DNA from: Merismopedia glauca CCAP 1448/3
GTDB lineage: Bacteria > Cyanobacteriota > Cyanobacteriia > Cyanobacteriales > CCAP-1448
Length of the DNA: 44,859 nucleotides
Assembly (NCBI RefSeq): GCF_003003775.1
Contig: NZ_PVWJ01000031.1
Span: 1-44,859 of the forward strand
Direction of reading: 5' to 3'
How positions within the stretch are numbered: the first letter of the stretch is position 1; each line of letters opens with the position of its first letter. The notes under the pieces are model-generated. The model did not search any database, was not told where the DNA came from, and saw only the letters and a list, made by a program, of their open reading frames with translations. A program made the position numbers and the translations under genes. Of this stretch, positions 1 to 8,078 are shown piece after piece.

Positions 1-33
1 CCAATCCCCAATCCCCTAACTTCTACAAGAAGT

Positions 34-327
34 CTAATGTTTAATCGCTTCGGCGATCGCCTCTTGTAGTTCTACCTGAGTTAAAGTAGTCAAGATAAAG
101 ACTTCCTGAAAAGTTTTTCCAGATCTCGCTATAGCCTTATATCCGCCCAAAATCGGCACAGAAATCTTGATTTGCAACCTTGGACAATGACCTCTAGCCC
201 GTCCAATCACTGCTGGTGTGATAGTTTGTATACCTTGATAGTTCGTTAATCTTTCTAAAATCCGAATCAAGCCAGGGATATGAGTAGAGTGATTCCAGAC
301 TAGTCTAGCGCGATCTGAATTACTCAT
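34..327 (-). CDS. DUF2103 predicted metal-binding protein
   Basis: A 97-residue protein that I recognise as the DUF2103 family of predicted metal-binding proteins, whose biochemical role is unknown. It starts MSNSDRARLVWNHSTHI and contains the conserved stretch around RARGHCPRLQIK and GGYKAIARSGKTFQEVF, with His and Cys residues that could bind metal. An open frame extends further upstream, but that stretch is the clpS coding sequence in another frame, so the start at 327 is preferred. Its ATG overlaps the clpS TGA stop as ATGA, which implies translational coupling. It is therefore co-expressed with the Clp adaptor, but a role in proteolysis is only inferred from that position. Confidence 0.8.
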   Translation of the reverse strand: MSNSDRARLVWNHSTHIPGLIRILERLTNYQGIQTITPAVIGRARGHCPRLQIKISVPILGGYKAIARSGKTFQEVFILTTLTQVELQEAIAEAIKH

Positions 328-617
328 GCAGCCTCCAAAGGAGCCATAGTTAACCCTTCGCGGCGTAATTGTTGGTGATAGAGTTCGGCTTGTTCTTGAG
401 GACCTGTCCAAACGATTGCTTGACCTTCAAAATGAATCTGATTGGTCAATTCCCAAGCTAGATCGCTAGTCATCCCAGGAATATACTTGGTTAAACACTT
501 AGATACGTGTTCAAAAGTATTAAAGTCATCATTGAGAACAATGACTTTATAATTTGGGTAATGTTTGCGAACAACTTGAGTAGAACGGTTGGGAGCTACG
601 GTTGGTGCAGTTGCCAT
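324..617 (-). CDS. clpS: ATP-dependent Clp protease adaptor ClpS
   Basis: A 97-residue ClpS adaptor, which in the family delivers N-degron substrates to the ClpA/ClpC unfoldase in the cytoplasm. The core YKVIVLNDDFNTFEHV carries the conserved NDD signature that precedes the substrate-binding helix, and the segment FEGQAIVWTGPQEQAELY matches the Clp N-domain-docking half. Length is normal for a cyanobacterial ClpS. The Phe in NDDFNTF sits where many bacterial ClpS proteins have a small or polar residue, so specificity may differ. It is the first gene of a two-gene unit with the DUF2103 gene, joined by an ATGA overlap. Confidence 0.95.
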   Translation of the reverse strand: MATAPTVAPNRSTQVVRKHYPNYKVIVLNDDFNTFEHVSKCLTKYIPGMTSDLAWELTNQIHFEGQAIVWTGPQEQAELYHQQLRREGLTMAPLEAA

Positions 618-839
618 AGGCTACTCAGGTTAAAGAATACAAAGGCGATCGTCTTTCATATCTTAACTATTTCAGGACAAGTCGCGATCGCCATTTTCGA
701 TCTTTGCATTTAAGCTGGCTAGGATTGGGTGTAGGGTTTTGATATTATAATTTAGTTAAACCCTTGTGGGGTATGGATCTTGCCTACCCCAACTCTCTGT
801 TGAACAATTTACAAAACCCGCCGGAACCAAAATATGTTC

Positions 840-2879
840 CTATTTCCAATCAGCCCAATTCTCGTTAAATAGAGAGGTATTGGGAAAAGCTGTGGGATTA
901 TTGCTGCTATCCAGTCGCTTTTTCAACGCTTCTAATTTAGGTTCCCGACGGAGTAAATTTTCCACTAGTTGATAGGGTAAAATTCCCTGTTGGAAGACAA
1001 AATCTAAGGTGATTCCCGCCGCCGCACCTGAAGACCATTCAAAAGCATGAACTCGATAAGCCGCCGCAGCTATATGACTTGTGGCAATACTTTTCCCCAC
1101 TACCAGCATATTATCGACTTTTTGGGGAATCATGGCTCTTAAAGGCACTTGAAACGGATATGCTTGTCCCGCACCCCGACGTTCTCCAGGTTTTTCTGTA
1201 TTACCAGGTTTTTCGGGAGGACTTTGAGTCATACACGGGTGAAAATCAATTGCATAATGAGCAATACCTACAGAATCAGGGTATATAGTCGAACGAGAGC
1301 GTCTTTTAATTGAGTCTGCTGAGATCTCACCTCTGATTACCTTAACTATTTCTAACCCAGACAAAGAGGTTAATAAGCGTTTGTACATATCTGGGGGCAA
1401 ATTTTTGCTGTAGTAATCGTCATCTCGATAGTTCCGTCGAGAAATATCGATTTCTGACACCATAAACCCTTTAGAATAGCCCATTCCAGGTCTACCAATA
1501 ATGCGTCGTCCTTCTCGGATGTAGGGATACTTAGAGAGTCCGTGGGCAGTTCCCATTGGGGAATCTAAGCCTGCAAGTAAACGATTATTGGGGTGGGGTT
1601 GTTTCACCCCGTCACCTAGTTGGGAATCTGTAGTTCCAGCGACTAACCAGTAGAAATATCCGATAGAGTGTTCTTCGCCTTTACGGAGGGTTTCAGTACG
1701 CAAACCTCCTTTCCAGCCACCAGGTTTGAGTTGACCTGTAGCTTGAAGTTGCTCTTGGGTTAAAACTAGATTATCGTCTTTGGTTCCAGGGCGATAGTCA
1801 TTTCCCCAAGTCCAGTTTTGCATAGAAATATCCCCTGGCATGGGTTCGGTAAACTTGATGTTGCTAAATTCAGTTTCAGCGCCAGGAGTTATGTTGAGAA
1901 TACGACGATAGGTAAAAACTAGGGGGAAGCTAGCTAGTCGCTTCAGTTCATAACTGTAGTAGGGTGCATATTGCTGGTAGAAAGATGGTAAGGTGTGCTG
2001 CTGAGGTTCAGCAGTGGCTTCCATTGCAAAGGTGTAGGTAAAGCCTTGAGTGCAGTAGGGGTCGTTTTTATCGCTGGCGGCGGAAGGTTCTAGGTGAGTA
2101 CGCGGATCTATGCCTAATTTGTAGGGAACTCCAGCTAAAGCTACTAATTCTCCTGTTTCTGTCGCATCAACCACATACCAATCGGCTGGCGGTTTGGTTG
2201 GCTGGGATTTTTCAGGTTTAGGAGGGACAAAACGAATGATTTTCTTAGTAAACTTACCTGAATTTTCGTAGCGATAGAAGTCTTCTAGATTTTTTGACAA
2301 AGGTTCTACATTTAATCCTGGCGCGCCTGGTGCGGGTGCGTGTTCGATGGCGATAACGCTTTGGATTTGTTGACCGGAACCCGAACCAGTGGTTTGTAAT
2401 TCCTTAATTACGGTGGAAGGAAACCATTTGAGAGTACCTTTACCCTCTTTTGCTACATCTTGCAACATCTGAGCCAAGATTTGATGAGCATCTTTGGGGA
2501 GAAAGCAAGATTCACTTACCCAGCATTTTCCTGGATTAAGTTGTTGGTAGTACTTTTCAATTCTTTGGCGTAAGTCTAGGTAGCCACGGGAGTAGAATAA
2601 TTTTGTCCTTTGCGTGGCGCGTTCGTCTAAAGCGGAAACTCCTTGAGAGGAAAGCTGTCCACCTACCCAATCAGTAATTTCGGTGATGCAAACTGTACGT
2701 CCCGCCAGCAAAGCTTCGTAGGCTGTCGCCACACCAGCTAATCCACCTCCAGCTACCAAAATTTCACAAGGAACTTCTGTATCGATTTTTCTGATAGGAC
2801 TAGCTAGAGTTGGTGGAGTCAAAGACGGGAGGAAAAATAGACTCAAGGAAAGGAAAGTGAGCGATCGCCGAATGTGCAT
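840..2879 (-). CDS. Secreted FAD-dependent oxidoreductase (FAD_oxidored family)
   Basis: A 679-residue flavoprotein homologue. Residues 1-26 form a Sec-type signal peptide (MHIRRSLTFLSLSLFFLPSL, then ending near TLAS), so the protein is likely periplasmic. The mature N-terminus begins with a Rossmann FAD fingerprint, ILVAGGGLAGVATAYEALLAGRTVCITE. The segment VVDATETGELVALAGVPY and the C-terminal KVDNMLVVGKSIATSHIAAAAYR with SSGAAAG are typical of the FAD_oxidored (PF12831) family. The substrate is unknown. It stands alone: the flanking gaps are about 220 bases on either side and no partner gene is evident. Confidence 0.85.
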   Translation of the reverse strand: MHIRRSLTFLSLSLFFLPSLTPPTLASPIRKIDTEVPCEILVAGGGLAGVATAYEALLAGRTVCITEITDWVGGQLSSQGVSALDERATQRTKLFYSRGYLDLRQRIEKYYQQLNPGKCWVSESCFLPKDAHQILAQMLQDVAKEGKGTLKWFPSTVIKELQTTGSGSGQQIQSVIAIEHAPAPGAPGLNVEPLSKNLEDFYRYENSGKFTKKIIRFVPPKPEKSQPTKPPADWYVVDATETGELVALAGVPYKLGIDPRTHLEPSAASDKNDPYCTQGFTYTFAMEATAEPQQHTLPSFYQQYAPYYSYELKRLASFPLVFTYRRILNITPGAETEFSNIKFTEPMPGDISMQNWTWGNDYRPGTKDDNLVLTQEQLQATGQLKPGGWKGGLRTETLRKGEEHSIGYFYWLVAGTTDSQLGDGVKQPHPNNRLLAGLDSPMGTAHGLSKYPYIREGRRIIGRPGMGYSKGFMVSEIDISRRNYRDDDYYSKNLPPDMYKRLLTSLSGLEIVKVIRGEISADSIKRRSRSTIYPDSVGIAHYAIDFHPCMTQSPPEKPGNTEKPGERRGAGQAYPFQVPLRAMIPQKVDNMLVVGKSIATSHIAAAAYRVHAFEWSSGAAAGITLDFVFQQGILPYQLVENLLRREPKLEALKKRLDSSNNPTAFPNTSLFNENWADWK

Positions 2880-2956
2880 AGGTCTATAATCTTGATATAT
2901 CTAGCTAGCCTTTAGACGCTACCATCACCTAAATGTTCATGGCAAGTGTTTTAGAA

Positions 2957-3105
2957 GTCGGGAATCGGGAATCGGGAAAAGTCGGAGCGTTGGCGTAGCC
3001 TGCACTTGGCGCATAGCATTCGGGTGATAAAATATTAGTCTTTATCCAAATATCTTTTTTTCTTCCCCCTCTTCCTTCTTCCTTCTTCCCTCTTCCTTCT
3101 TCCTT
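2957..3105. repeat. Heptamer tandem repeats (STRR type), two tracts
   Basis: Two short tandem arrays of 7-base units lie in the spacer between the FAD oxidoreductase start and the PhnD-like gene stop. TCGGGAA occurs three times at 2958-2978 and CTTCCTT (one unit CTTCCCT) five times at 3071-3105, directly abutting the stop of the PhnD-like gene. Between them, around 2986-3025, is a GC-rich stretch that looks like a fragment of a dispersed repeat. Such heptamer arrays are known from cyanobacterial spacers as STRR sequences. Confidence 0.75.
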
Positions 3106-3108
3106 ACA

Positions 3109-3954
3109 TTAATATAAAGGTGCTGGTTTCTGGGAAATTTTTTGAGCGATCGGCATGACTCTTTCCACAACTTGAATCATATACTTATAATCAGGGACGT
3201 TCCCATTAGTAATATACCCAGCCGATTGAGCTATGTCTGGGGATGCAGCTTTCATGACTTGGCGGATTTGTTCTAATTGATTGCGTTCTATTTGGGGAGA
3301 GACTAAAATTGCTCCCGATGGAATATTGTGAGGATCGATGTACAAAATACGAAATTTTGTTTCAGGAAAATCAGATCTATAGCGTTCAAATTCTGCTTTA
3401 GATAAGGCTCCAGCCACTACTTCTTGTTTGGCGATCGACTCTAGAACTGTTTTGGGTGTAGAGGCAATTCTGACTTCCGCTAAGGTGGTTCCATAAAGGT
3501 TATAAATTGGTAAATAATACCCTGTAGCTGAGCCATTTTCACCCAAGGATATTACTTTACCAGATAGATCTTTTAGTTGGCGAATTGGGCTGTTATCTAA
3601 CACCACAATTACCGAACGTAAATTGCTAATTCCTTCTAGGGGAAAAAGAGGTAAATAGCCTGATTTAGAAATAGCGATCGCGGCTAATCCAGGAGGAGCA
3701 AAAACTAATGCCCAAACTTGCTTTTGGATCTGCTCTATGGCTTTAATTTCATTAAAGGCTGGCTCTAGCTCAATAATTGTCTTTAATTGCTCGGATAAAT
3801 AGTTTTTAAAGTTTTCTAACTCACTTATAGAGCTAATTCCATCTCCATAACTTACCAAACCTACTATGAGTTTTCCACTTACAGAACTAGTTTGGTCTTG
3901 ACATGAAGCCAGTAAAACAAGCAACTCTAGTAAAAATAAACGACGCGAAATCAC
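3109..3954 (-). CDS. PhnD-like phosphate/phosphonate-type substrate-binding lipoprotein
   Basis: A 281-residue periplasmic binding protein-like lipoprotein. The N-terminus MISRRLFLLELLVLLASC ends in a lipobox (LASC) with the acylated Cys at residue 18. The body resembles the PhnD/SsuA-like class (PF12974): a first lobe starting KLIVGLVSYGDG, the central IRQLKDLSGKVISLGENGSATGYYLP, and AKQEVVAGALSKAEFERY. No ABC ATPase or permease is beside it, so a stand-alone sensory or scavenging role is possible. It is divergent from the heme/HAMP sensor gene with only a short shared spacer, which suggests co-regulation. Confidence 0.75.
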   Translation of the reverse strand: MISRRLFLLELLVLLASCQDQTSSVSGKLIVGLVSYGDGISSISELENFKNYLSEQLKTIIELEPAFNEIKAIEQIQKQVWALVFAPPGLAAIAISKSGYLPLFPLEGISNLRSVIVVLDNSPIRQLKDLSGKVISLGENGSATGYYLPIYNLYGTTLAEVRIASTPKTVLESIAKQEVVAGALSKAEFERYRSDFPETKFRILYIDPHNIPSGAILVSPQIERNQLEQIRQVMKAASPDIAQSAGYITNGNVPDYKYMIQVVERVMPIAQKISQKPAPLY

Positions 3955-4091
3955 AGGTTACCTCTTGCTAAAAAGAGAAGGAATTTATCTCTCAATTGAC
4001 AGACTACTTTACAGTTCTTGTTCAGGATAGATATACTGCAAATATATTATGCAAAAAATGTTTTTTACAAAAATTAACTCAGGAGACAATT

Positions 4092-5015
4092 ATGTTAAAT
4101 AATCTTAAGCTAGGAGCCAAATTTAACTTGGTATTAGTGTTAATTTTTGTTGTGGGAGTAGCTGTAAGTGGTGGGGCACTGTCACAAATCTTACAACGGA
4201 ATGCTCAAAATGAGGTGACCTCCAAAGCTTTAGTGCTTTTGGAAACAATGAATTCAATTCGTAACTACACAAATACAGAAGTGAATCCAGAACTAGCGAC
4301 TAGACTAGAAACAGAATCACAGTTTTTACCGCAAACAGTTCCTGCTTATTCTGCTAGACAAGTATTTGAAAATTTGCGTACTAACAAAAAAGAATATAAC
4401 AACTTTTTCTATAAAGAAGCTACCCTCAATCCTACTAATCCTAGGGATAAAGCTGATGAGTTTGAAACTGCTATTGTAGAAGGATTTCGTAATAAAACTC
4501 TTGTAGGAGAAACTCGCGGATTTCGCTCAATTCCTGGCGGGGAACTCTTTTATGTAGCCCGCCCTCTATCTATTTCTAAGGAGAGTTGTTTGCGATGTCA
4601 TAGTGTACCAGAAAACGCACCTAAAAGTCAGCTTGCTACTTATGGAAAAGATAGTGGTAAGAATGGGAAAGAGAATGGTTTTGGTTGGCAATTAAATGAA
4701 ATAGTTGCGGCTCAAATTATTTCGGTTCCAGCTAATGATGTTTTCCAAGCTGCAAGAAATGTTTCTTTCCTAATTATTGGCATAGTTGCCTTGATATTTG
4801 GCATAACTATTTTATTAGTTAACTTACTTTTGAGAAAAAGTGTAATTCAGCCACTAAAACAAATTTCTCAAACAGCTAAAGAGGTAAGTACTGGCAATTT
4901 GGAAGCAGAATTTCAACATAATTCTAATGATGAAATCGGTTTATTAGCTACAGCTTTTAATCGGATGAAAGTTAGTTTGAAAATGGCAATGGATATGTTG
5001 AATCAAGATAATTAG
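4092..5015 (+). CDS. Tll0287-type (DUF3365) c-heme sensor with HAMP domain, no output domain
   Basis: A 307-residue membrane protein. I place the start at 4092, where an AGGAG about 7 bases upstream fits; an in-frame start 32 codons earlier has no such signal. Residues about 11-33 form the first membrane helix and about 220-243 the second. The periplasmic domain between them (about 35-218) matches the Tll0287/DUF3365 family and holds a covalent heme motif CLRCH at 166-170. A HAMP linker follows (IQPLKQISQTAKEVSTGNLEAE). The protein then stops: there is no kinase, cyclase or chemotaxis output domain. It must signal through a partner, or it is a redox or gas-binding protein that uses HAMP only structurally. 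Confidence 0.8.
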   Translation: MLNNLKLGAKFNLVLVLIFVVGVAVSGGALSQILQRNAQNEVTSKALVLLETMNSIRNYTNTEVNPELATRLETESQFLPQTVPAYSARQVFENLRTNKKEYNNFFYKEATLNPTNPRDKADEFETAIVEGFRNKTLVGETRGFRSIPGGELFYVARPLSISKESCLRCHSVPENAPKSQLATYGKDSGKNGKENGFGWQLNEIVAAQIISVPANDVFQAARNVSFLIIGIVALIFGITILLVNLLLRKSVIQPLKQISQTAKEVSTGNLEAEFQHNSNDEIGLLATAFNRMKVSLKMAMDMLNQDN

Positions 5016-5017
5016 GG

Positions 5018-5119
5018 ATTGGGCATTGGGCATTGGGCATTGGGCATTGGGCATTGGGGGACACGGAGAGGAAAATTTAATTAGCAATTAGCAATCAACA
5101 ATCAACAATCAACAATTAA
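5018..5119. repeat. Two heptamer tandem arrays in the malic enzyme 3' spacer
   Basis: ATTGGGC is repeated five times at 5018-5052, with a degenerate sixth unit, and CAATCAA three times at 5092-5112, with a fourth degenerate unit CAATTAA. Both lie between the convergent heme/HAMP sensor gene and the malic enzyme gene. They are STRR-type units with no coding potential. This spacer could also hold the transcription end points of both genes, but I see no classic hairpin followed by a T run. Confidence 0.8.
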
Positions 5120-5156
5120 TAAACAAGTCAAAGATAGTAATTAGCAACTTACGTTA

Positions 5157-6539
5157 TTATCTATTATCAACCACTTGTTTAACGGCTTCAGCAACGACTG
5201 TGGCAACTCGTTTGTCGAAGACTGATGGGACAATATTTTCGGGGGTTAATTCAGCAGTAGGGATTAAAGAGGCGATCGCTTTAGCCGCAGCTAGGCACAT
5301 AATATCAGTAATTTGAGGTGCGCGACTGTCTAAAGCACCGCGAAACACCCCTGGAAAGGCTAAGACGTTGTTGATTTGGTTGGGGTAATCGCTTCTTCCT
5401 GTCGCCATGACGGCTACATCGTCTTTGACTAATTCTGGCTGGATTTCGGGAGTCGGATTCGCCATCGCGAACAAGATCCGATCTGTTGCCATAGAGCGTA
5501 CCATTTCTGGAGTGACTAAGCCAGGGCCACTCAAACCGATAAATACATCAGCGTCTACCATCGCGTCGGCTAGTTTTCCAGAGGTAGAGATAGCAAAAGC
5601 TTGCTTAGCTGGAGTTAAGTCGGTGCGATCGCTAGAAATAATCCCTTTAGAGTCGCACATCCAAATATTACTGACTCCGGCTTGCTGTAACAGCTTGGCA
5701 ACGGCAATTCCGGCGGCTCCTGCCCCATTAAAAACTATTTTGACAGATTCTATCGATTTATTGACTACCTGTAAGGCATTAATTAAGGCAGCGAGAGTCA
5801 CGATCGCCGTACCGTGTTGATCGTCGTGAAAAACTGGTATATTTAATATTTCTCGCAATCTGGCTTCAATTTCAAAGCAACGAGGCGCGCTGATATCTTC
5901 TAGGTTGATTCCGCCGAAAACTGGAGCGATATTGACGACTGTGTTGATAATTTCTTCGGTGTCTTGAGTTGTCAAACAGATGGGAAAGGCATCAACTCCT
6001 GCAAATTCTTTAAATAAAAGGGCTTTTCCTTCCATTACTGGCAATGCTGCCTCTGCACCTAGATTTCCTAATCCTAGAACGGCACTACCGTCTGTAACTA
6101 CAGCTACCGTATTTCCTTTGATGGTGAGTTGATACACCTGCTGCGGATCTTCATGAATTGCTTGACAGACTCTCCCGACACCTGGAGTATACGCCATTGA
6201 TAAGTCTGCACGATTCTGCACGGAGATGCGGCTTTCGATGCTGATTTTTCCGCGTTTGTGCAGATCGAAGGTGCGATCGCTGTGACTGATTAATTTAAAT
6301 TCTGCTAACTCTTGAATGGCGGCTATAATTTCGGTGGCGTGTGCGGTACTAGCAGCGTCTACGACTAACTCTCGAATAGATGTTTGGGTAGTTTGTTCGA
6401 TTAAATCGATTTCGCCAACATTTCCCCCTACTTTGGCGATCGCCTCTAAGGTTTTCGCTAACATTCCTGGCTGATTGGGAAGTTCTAATCTAATTTTGAT
6501 ACTGTAAGCTGAGTTGGGGGTAAGATTTGCCATCGCCAC
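5157..6539 (-). CDS. NAD(P)-dependent malic enzyme with N-terminal ACT domain
   Basis: A 460-residue malic enzyme that oxidatively decarboxylates malate to pyruvate. Residues about 10-85 form an ACT domain (IKIRLELPNQPGMLAKTLEAI), a ligand-binding regulatory module. The catalytic part follows: MAYTPGVGRVCQAI with the catalytic Tyr, GNTVAVVTDGSAVLGLGNLG, metal-binding FGGINLEDI and HDDQHGTAIV, then the nucleotide-binding GAGAAGIAVAKLL. Length and the NLED and DDQH motifs fit the small bacterial type. The frame opens with GTG at 6539, and an in-frame ATG two codons later at 6533 is an equally likely start. The effector of the ACT domain is not deducible from sequence. Confidence 0.92.
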   Translation of the reverse strand: MAMANLTPNSAYSIKIRLELPNQPGMLAKTLEAIAKVGGNVGEIDLIEQTTQTSIRELVVDAASTAHATEIIAAIQELAEFKLISHSDRTFDLHKRGKISIESRISVQNRADLSMAYTPGVGRVCQAIHEDPQQVYQLTIKGNTVAVVTDGSAVLGLGNLGAEAALPVMEGKALLFKEFAGVDAFPICLTTQDTEEIINTVVNIAPVFGGINLEDISAPRCFEIEARLREILNIPVFHDDQHGTAIVTLAALINALQVVNKSIESVKIVFNGAGAAGIAVAKLLQQAGVSNIWMCDSKGIISSDRTDLTPAKQAFAISTSGKLADAMVDADVFIGLSGPGLVTPEMVRSMATDRILFAMANPTPEIQPELVKDDVAVMATGRSDYPNQINNVLAFPGVFRGALDSRAPQITDIMCLAAAKAIASLIPTAELTPENIVPSVFDKRVATVVAEAVKQVVDNR

Positions 6540-6617
6540 TGTTTTGGTTCAAAACCTATCAATCATAGCATTTAGATTTTCTCAGTTGATGTGCGGTTTA
6601 ATTCCTAATTTCAACTT

Positions 6618-6677
6618 CTGTAGAGACGTAGCACTGAGCAAAGTCGAAGTGCTACGTCTCTACGAATGACTTTTCTA
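6618..6677. repeat. Dispersed palindromic repeat, copy 1
   Basis: A perfect 16-bp stem pairs 6620-6635 with 6648-6663 around a 12-base loop. Outer flanks CTGTAG (6618-6623) and CTACAG (6672-6677) are also inverted. A second copy at 29534-29596 has the same stem, the same 3' flank (GAATGA...TTTCT) and a loop that is nearly the reverse complement of this one. It looks like a small mobile or MITE-like palindrome. It may also act as a terminator-like hairpin upstream of the malic enzyme. Confidence 0.75.
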
Positions 6678-6725
6678 CAGGAAAAGCATTTGGGCGATTA
6701 TTTTGAATTCTATACAACAGTATTT

Positions 6726-6771
6726 ACTTCTGACTTCTGATTTCTGACTAGCCCCTGCGGGGCGGCTTCGC
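6726..6771. repeat. Heptamer array and GC hairpin
   Basis: Three units of ACTTCTG/ATTTCTG at 6726-6746 are followed by a GC-rich hairpin of the GCCCCTGCGGGGC type near 6752-6764, and then another ACTTCTG that runs into the stop of the PepSY-type gene. This is non-coding repeat material. The hairpin could end transcription of the upstream minus-strand gene. Confidence 0.6.
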
Positions 6772-7032
6772 CTACTGACTTCTGAGCAAACCCGTCATTG
6801 TGAAACCCGTTATCAGTAAACCCAATAATCCCAAACCGTTGAGAAGAGGATAAATTTTACCCAAGTGTAGAATATCCATCGTGTGAATTTTGAGGAGGAA
6901 TTCCGCAGTTTCCTGTTGCTGGAGCCATGCATCAAAAATACTGTAACCTACCCCAGTAATAACAGTTAACAGGAGAGGTAGCATTAAGATAATGGCAAGG
7001 GTGCGATGATATTTCCGAAATAAACGCTTCAT
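6772..7032 (-). CDS. Small PepSY-associated membrane protein
   Basis: An 86-residue integral membrane protein with two hydrophobic segments, about residues 11-33 (LAIILMLPLLLTVITGVGYSI) and about 61-83 (YPLLNGLGLLGLLITGFTMT). The N-terminal RKYHRTLAIIL followed by TGVGYSIFD, and the HLGKIYPLLNG stretch, match the PepSY-associated TM helix family (PF03929-like) in its short cyanobacterial form. No enzymatic motif is present. The role is unknown; relatives occur near flavin and iron reduction genes, but nothing here supports that. The 5' end faces the ABC permease gene across a 129-base spacer. Confidence 0.65.
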   Translation of the reverse strand: MKRLFRKYHRTLAIILMLPLLLTVITGVGYSIFDAWLQQQETAEFLLKIHTMDILHLGKIYPLLNGLGLLGLLITGFTMTGLLRSQ

Positions 7033-7131
7033 CAGCCTAATTGACTCCTTAAAAAGTAGCTAATTCTAATTCATGGTTTAAATACGACAGATCGCAGATT
7101 TAATGACCTATTTATCAACACTATATTAGAG

Positions 7132-8064
7132 ATGATCCTTTTTAGCTCCCTTCTCTCAGATATGGAGAAAAATCAGTTGTTTCTAGATAAAAAGTTATCT
7201 CAAAGTTTAACAGGCTATTCGTTAATTTTGCCAGCCTCGATTGTTTTGCTCACTTTTGCGATCTTACCTCTGTTTTACGCGATCTTCTTATCTTTTCACA
7301 AGGTTAAAATCTTAGGTGATGTAGAATATAAATTCATCGGCTGGAAAAACTTTATCCGCGTTTTGAGCGATGAGCGAGTATTAATTGCTTTAAAGAATAC
7401 AGTTGAATATGTAATTATAGTTGTCCCCACACAAACTTTATTAGCTTTGGGTTTAGCTTTGATTCTCAATGCCAATCTGAAAGGGAAAAACTGGTTTAGA
7501 ATCATTTTTTTTCTGCCTAATATTACTTCTTCCACAGTTCTGACTTTGATATTTATGTGGATTTACAATGCTGATGGTTTATTAAATAACTTGTTGAAGT
7601 TTTTACATTTACCTACTTATAACTGGTTGGGCGATCCAAATGTGGCGCTGAAAAGTATTATGCTGATGAATATTTGGTCAACTGCTCCATTTTTTGCCAT
7701 CATTTATTTAGCGGCTTTACAAGATATTCCCAAATACTTGTACGAAGCGGCATCAATAGATGGAGTTGAGCATTGGGAACAGTTTCTTTATATTACCTTA
7801 CCTGCCCTCAAACCCGTGACATTTTTTGCTTTGGTAATGGGTGTCATTGGCACATTTCAACTCTTCGATCAAGCCTACATTTTTTCTGGTGGTTCGGGAG
7901 GACCAAATAATTCTACTTTAACTATAGTCATGTTAATTTATCAGTATGCTTTCAAAAGTTTGGATATTGGATATGCTTCTGCGTTGGCTTTGATTTTAGC
8001 TTTGGTAATTGCGATCGCTACTCTTTTACAAAGATTGTTCATTCAAGAAGAGAAGTTTAACTAA
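7132..8064 (+). CDS. ABC sugar-type transporter permease (MalF/UgpA-like)
   Basis: A 310-residue inner-membrane permease of the carbohydrate ABC importer class (CUT1). Six hydrophobic segments are visible, and the cytoplasmic EAA loop reads EAASIDGVEHWEQFLYITLPALKP, close to the MalF/UgpA consensus. TGYSLILPASIVLLTFAILPLFY at the N-terminus is the usual first helix. The start may be the ATG at 7132 or the in-frame ATG at 7162 (MEKNQLF); no strong ribosome-binding site decides it. The second permease follows after 14 bases, so the two form one unit. No binding protein or ATPase gene lies nearby, so the substrate cannot be named. Confidence 0.9.
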   Translation: MILFSSLLSDMEKNQLFLDKKLSQSLTGYSLILPASIVLLTFAILPLFYAIFLSFHKVKILGDVEYKFIGWKNFIRVLSDERVLIALKNTVEYVIIVVPTQTLLALGLALILNANLKGKNWFRIIFFLPNITSSTVLTLIFMWIYNADGLLNNLLKFLHLPTYNWLGDPNVALKSIMLMNIWSTAPFFAIIYLAALQDIPKYLYEAASIDGVEHWEQFLYITLPALKPVTFFALVMGVIGTFQLFDQAYIFSGGSGGPNNSTLTIVMLIYQYAFKSLDIGYASALALILALVIAIATLLQRLFIQEEKFN

Positions 8065-8078
8065 CAAAAATTAGAGAT

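Noticed and set aside
3996-4091. N-terminal extension of the heme/HAMP sensor
   Set aside because: The stretch is not signal-like, and a clear AGGAG sits directly before the ATG at 4092.
5018-5119. Possible CRISPR array
   Set aside because: Units are 7 bases, directly adjacent, with no spacers; this is a short tandem repeat.
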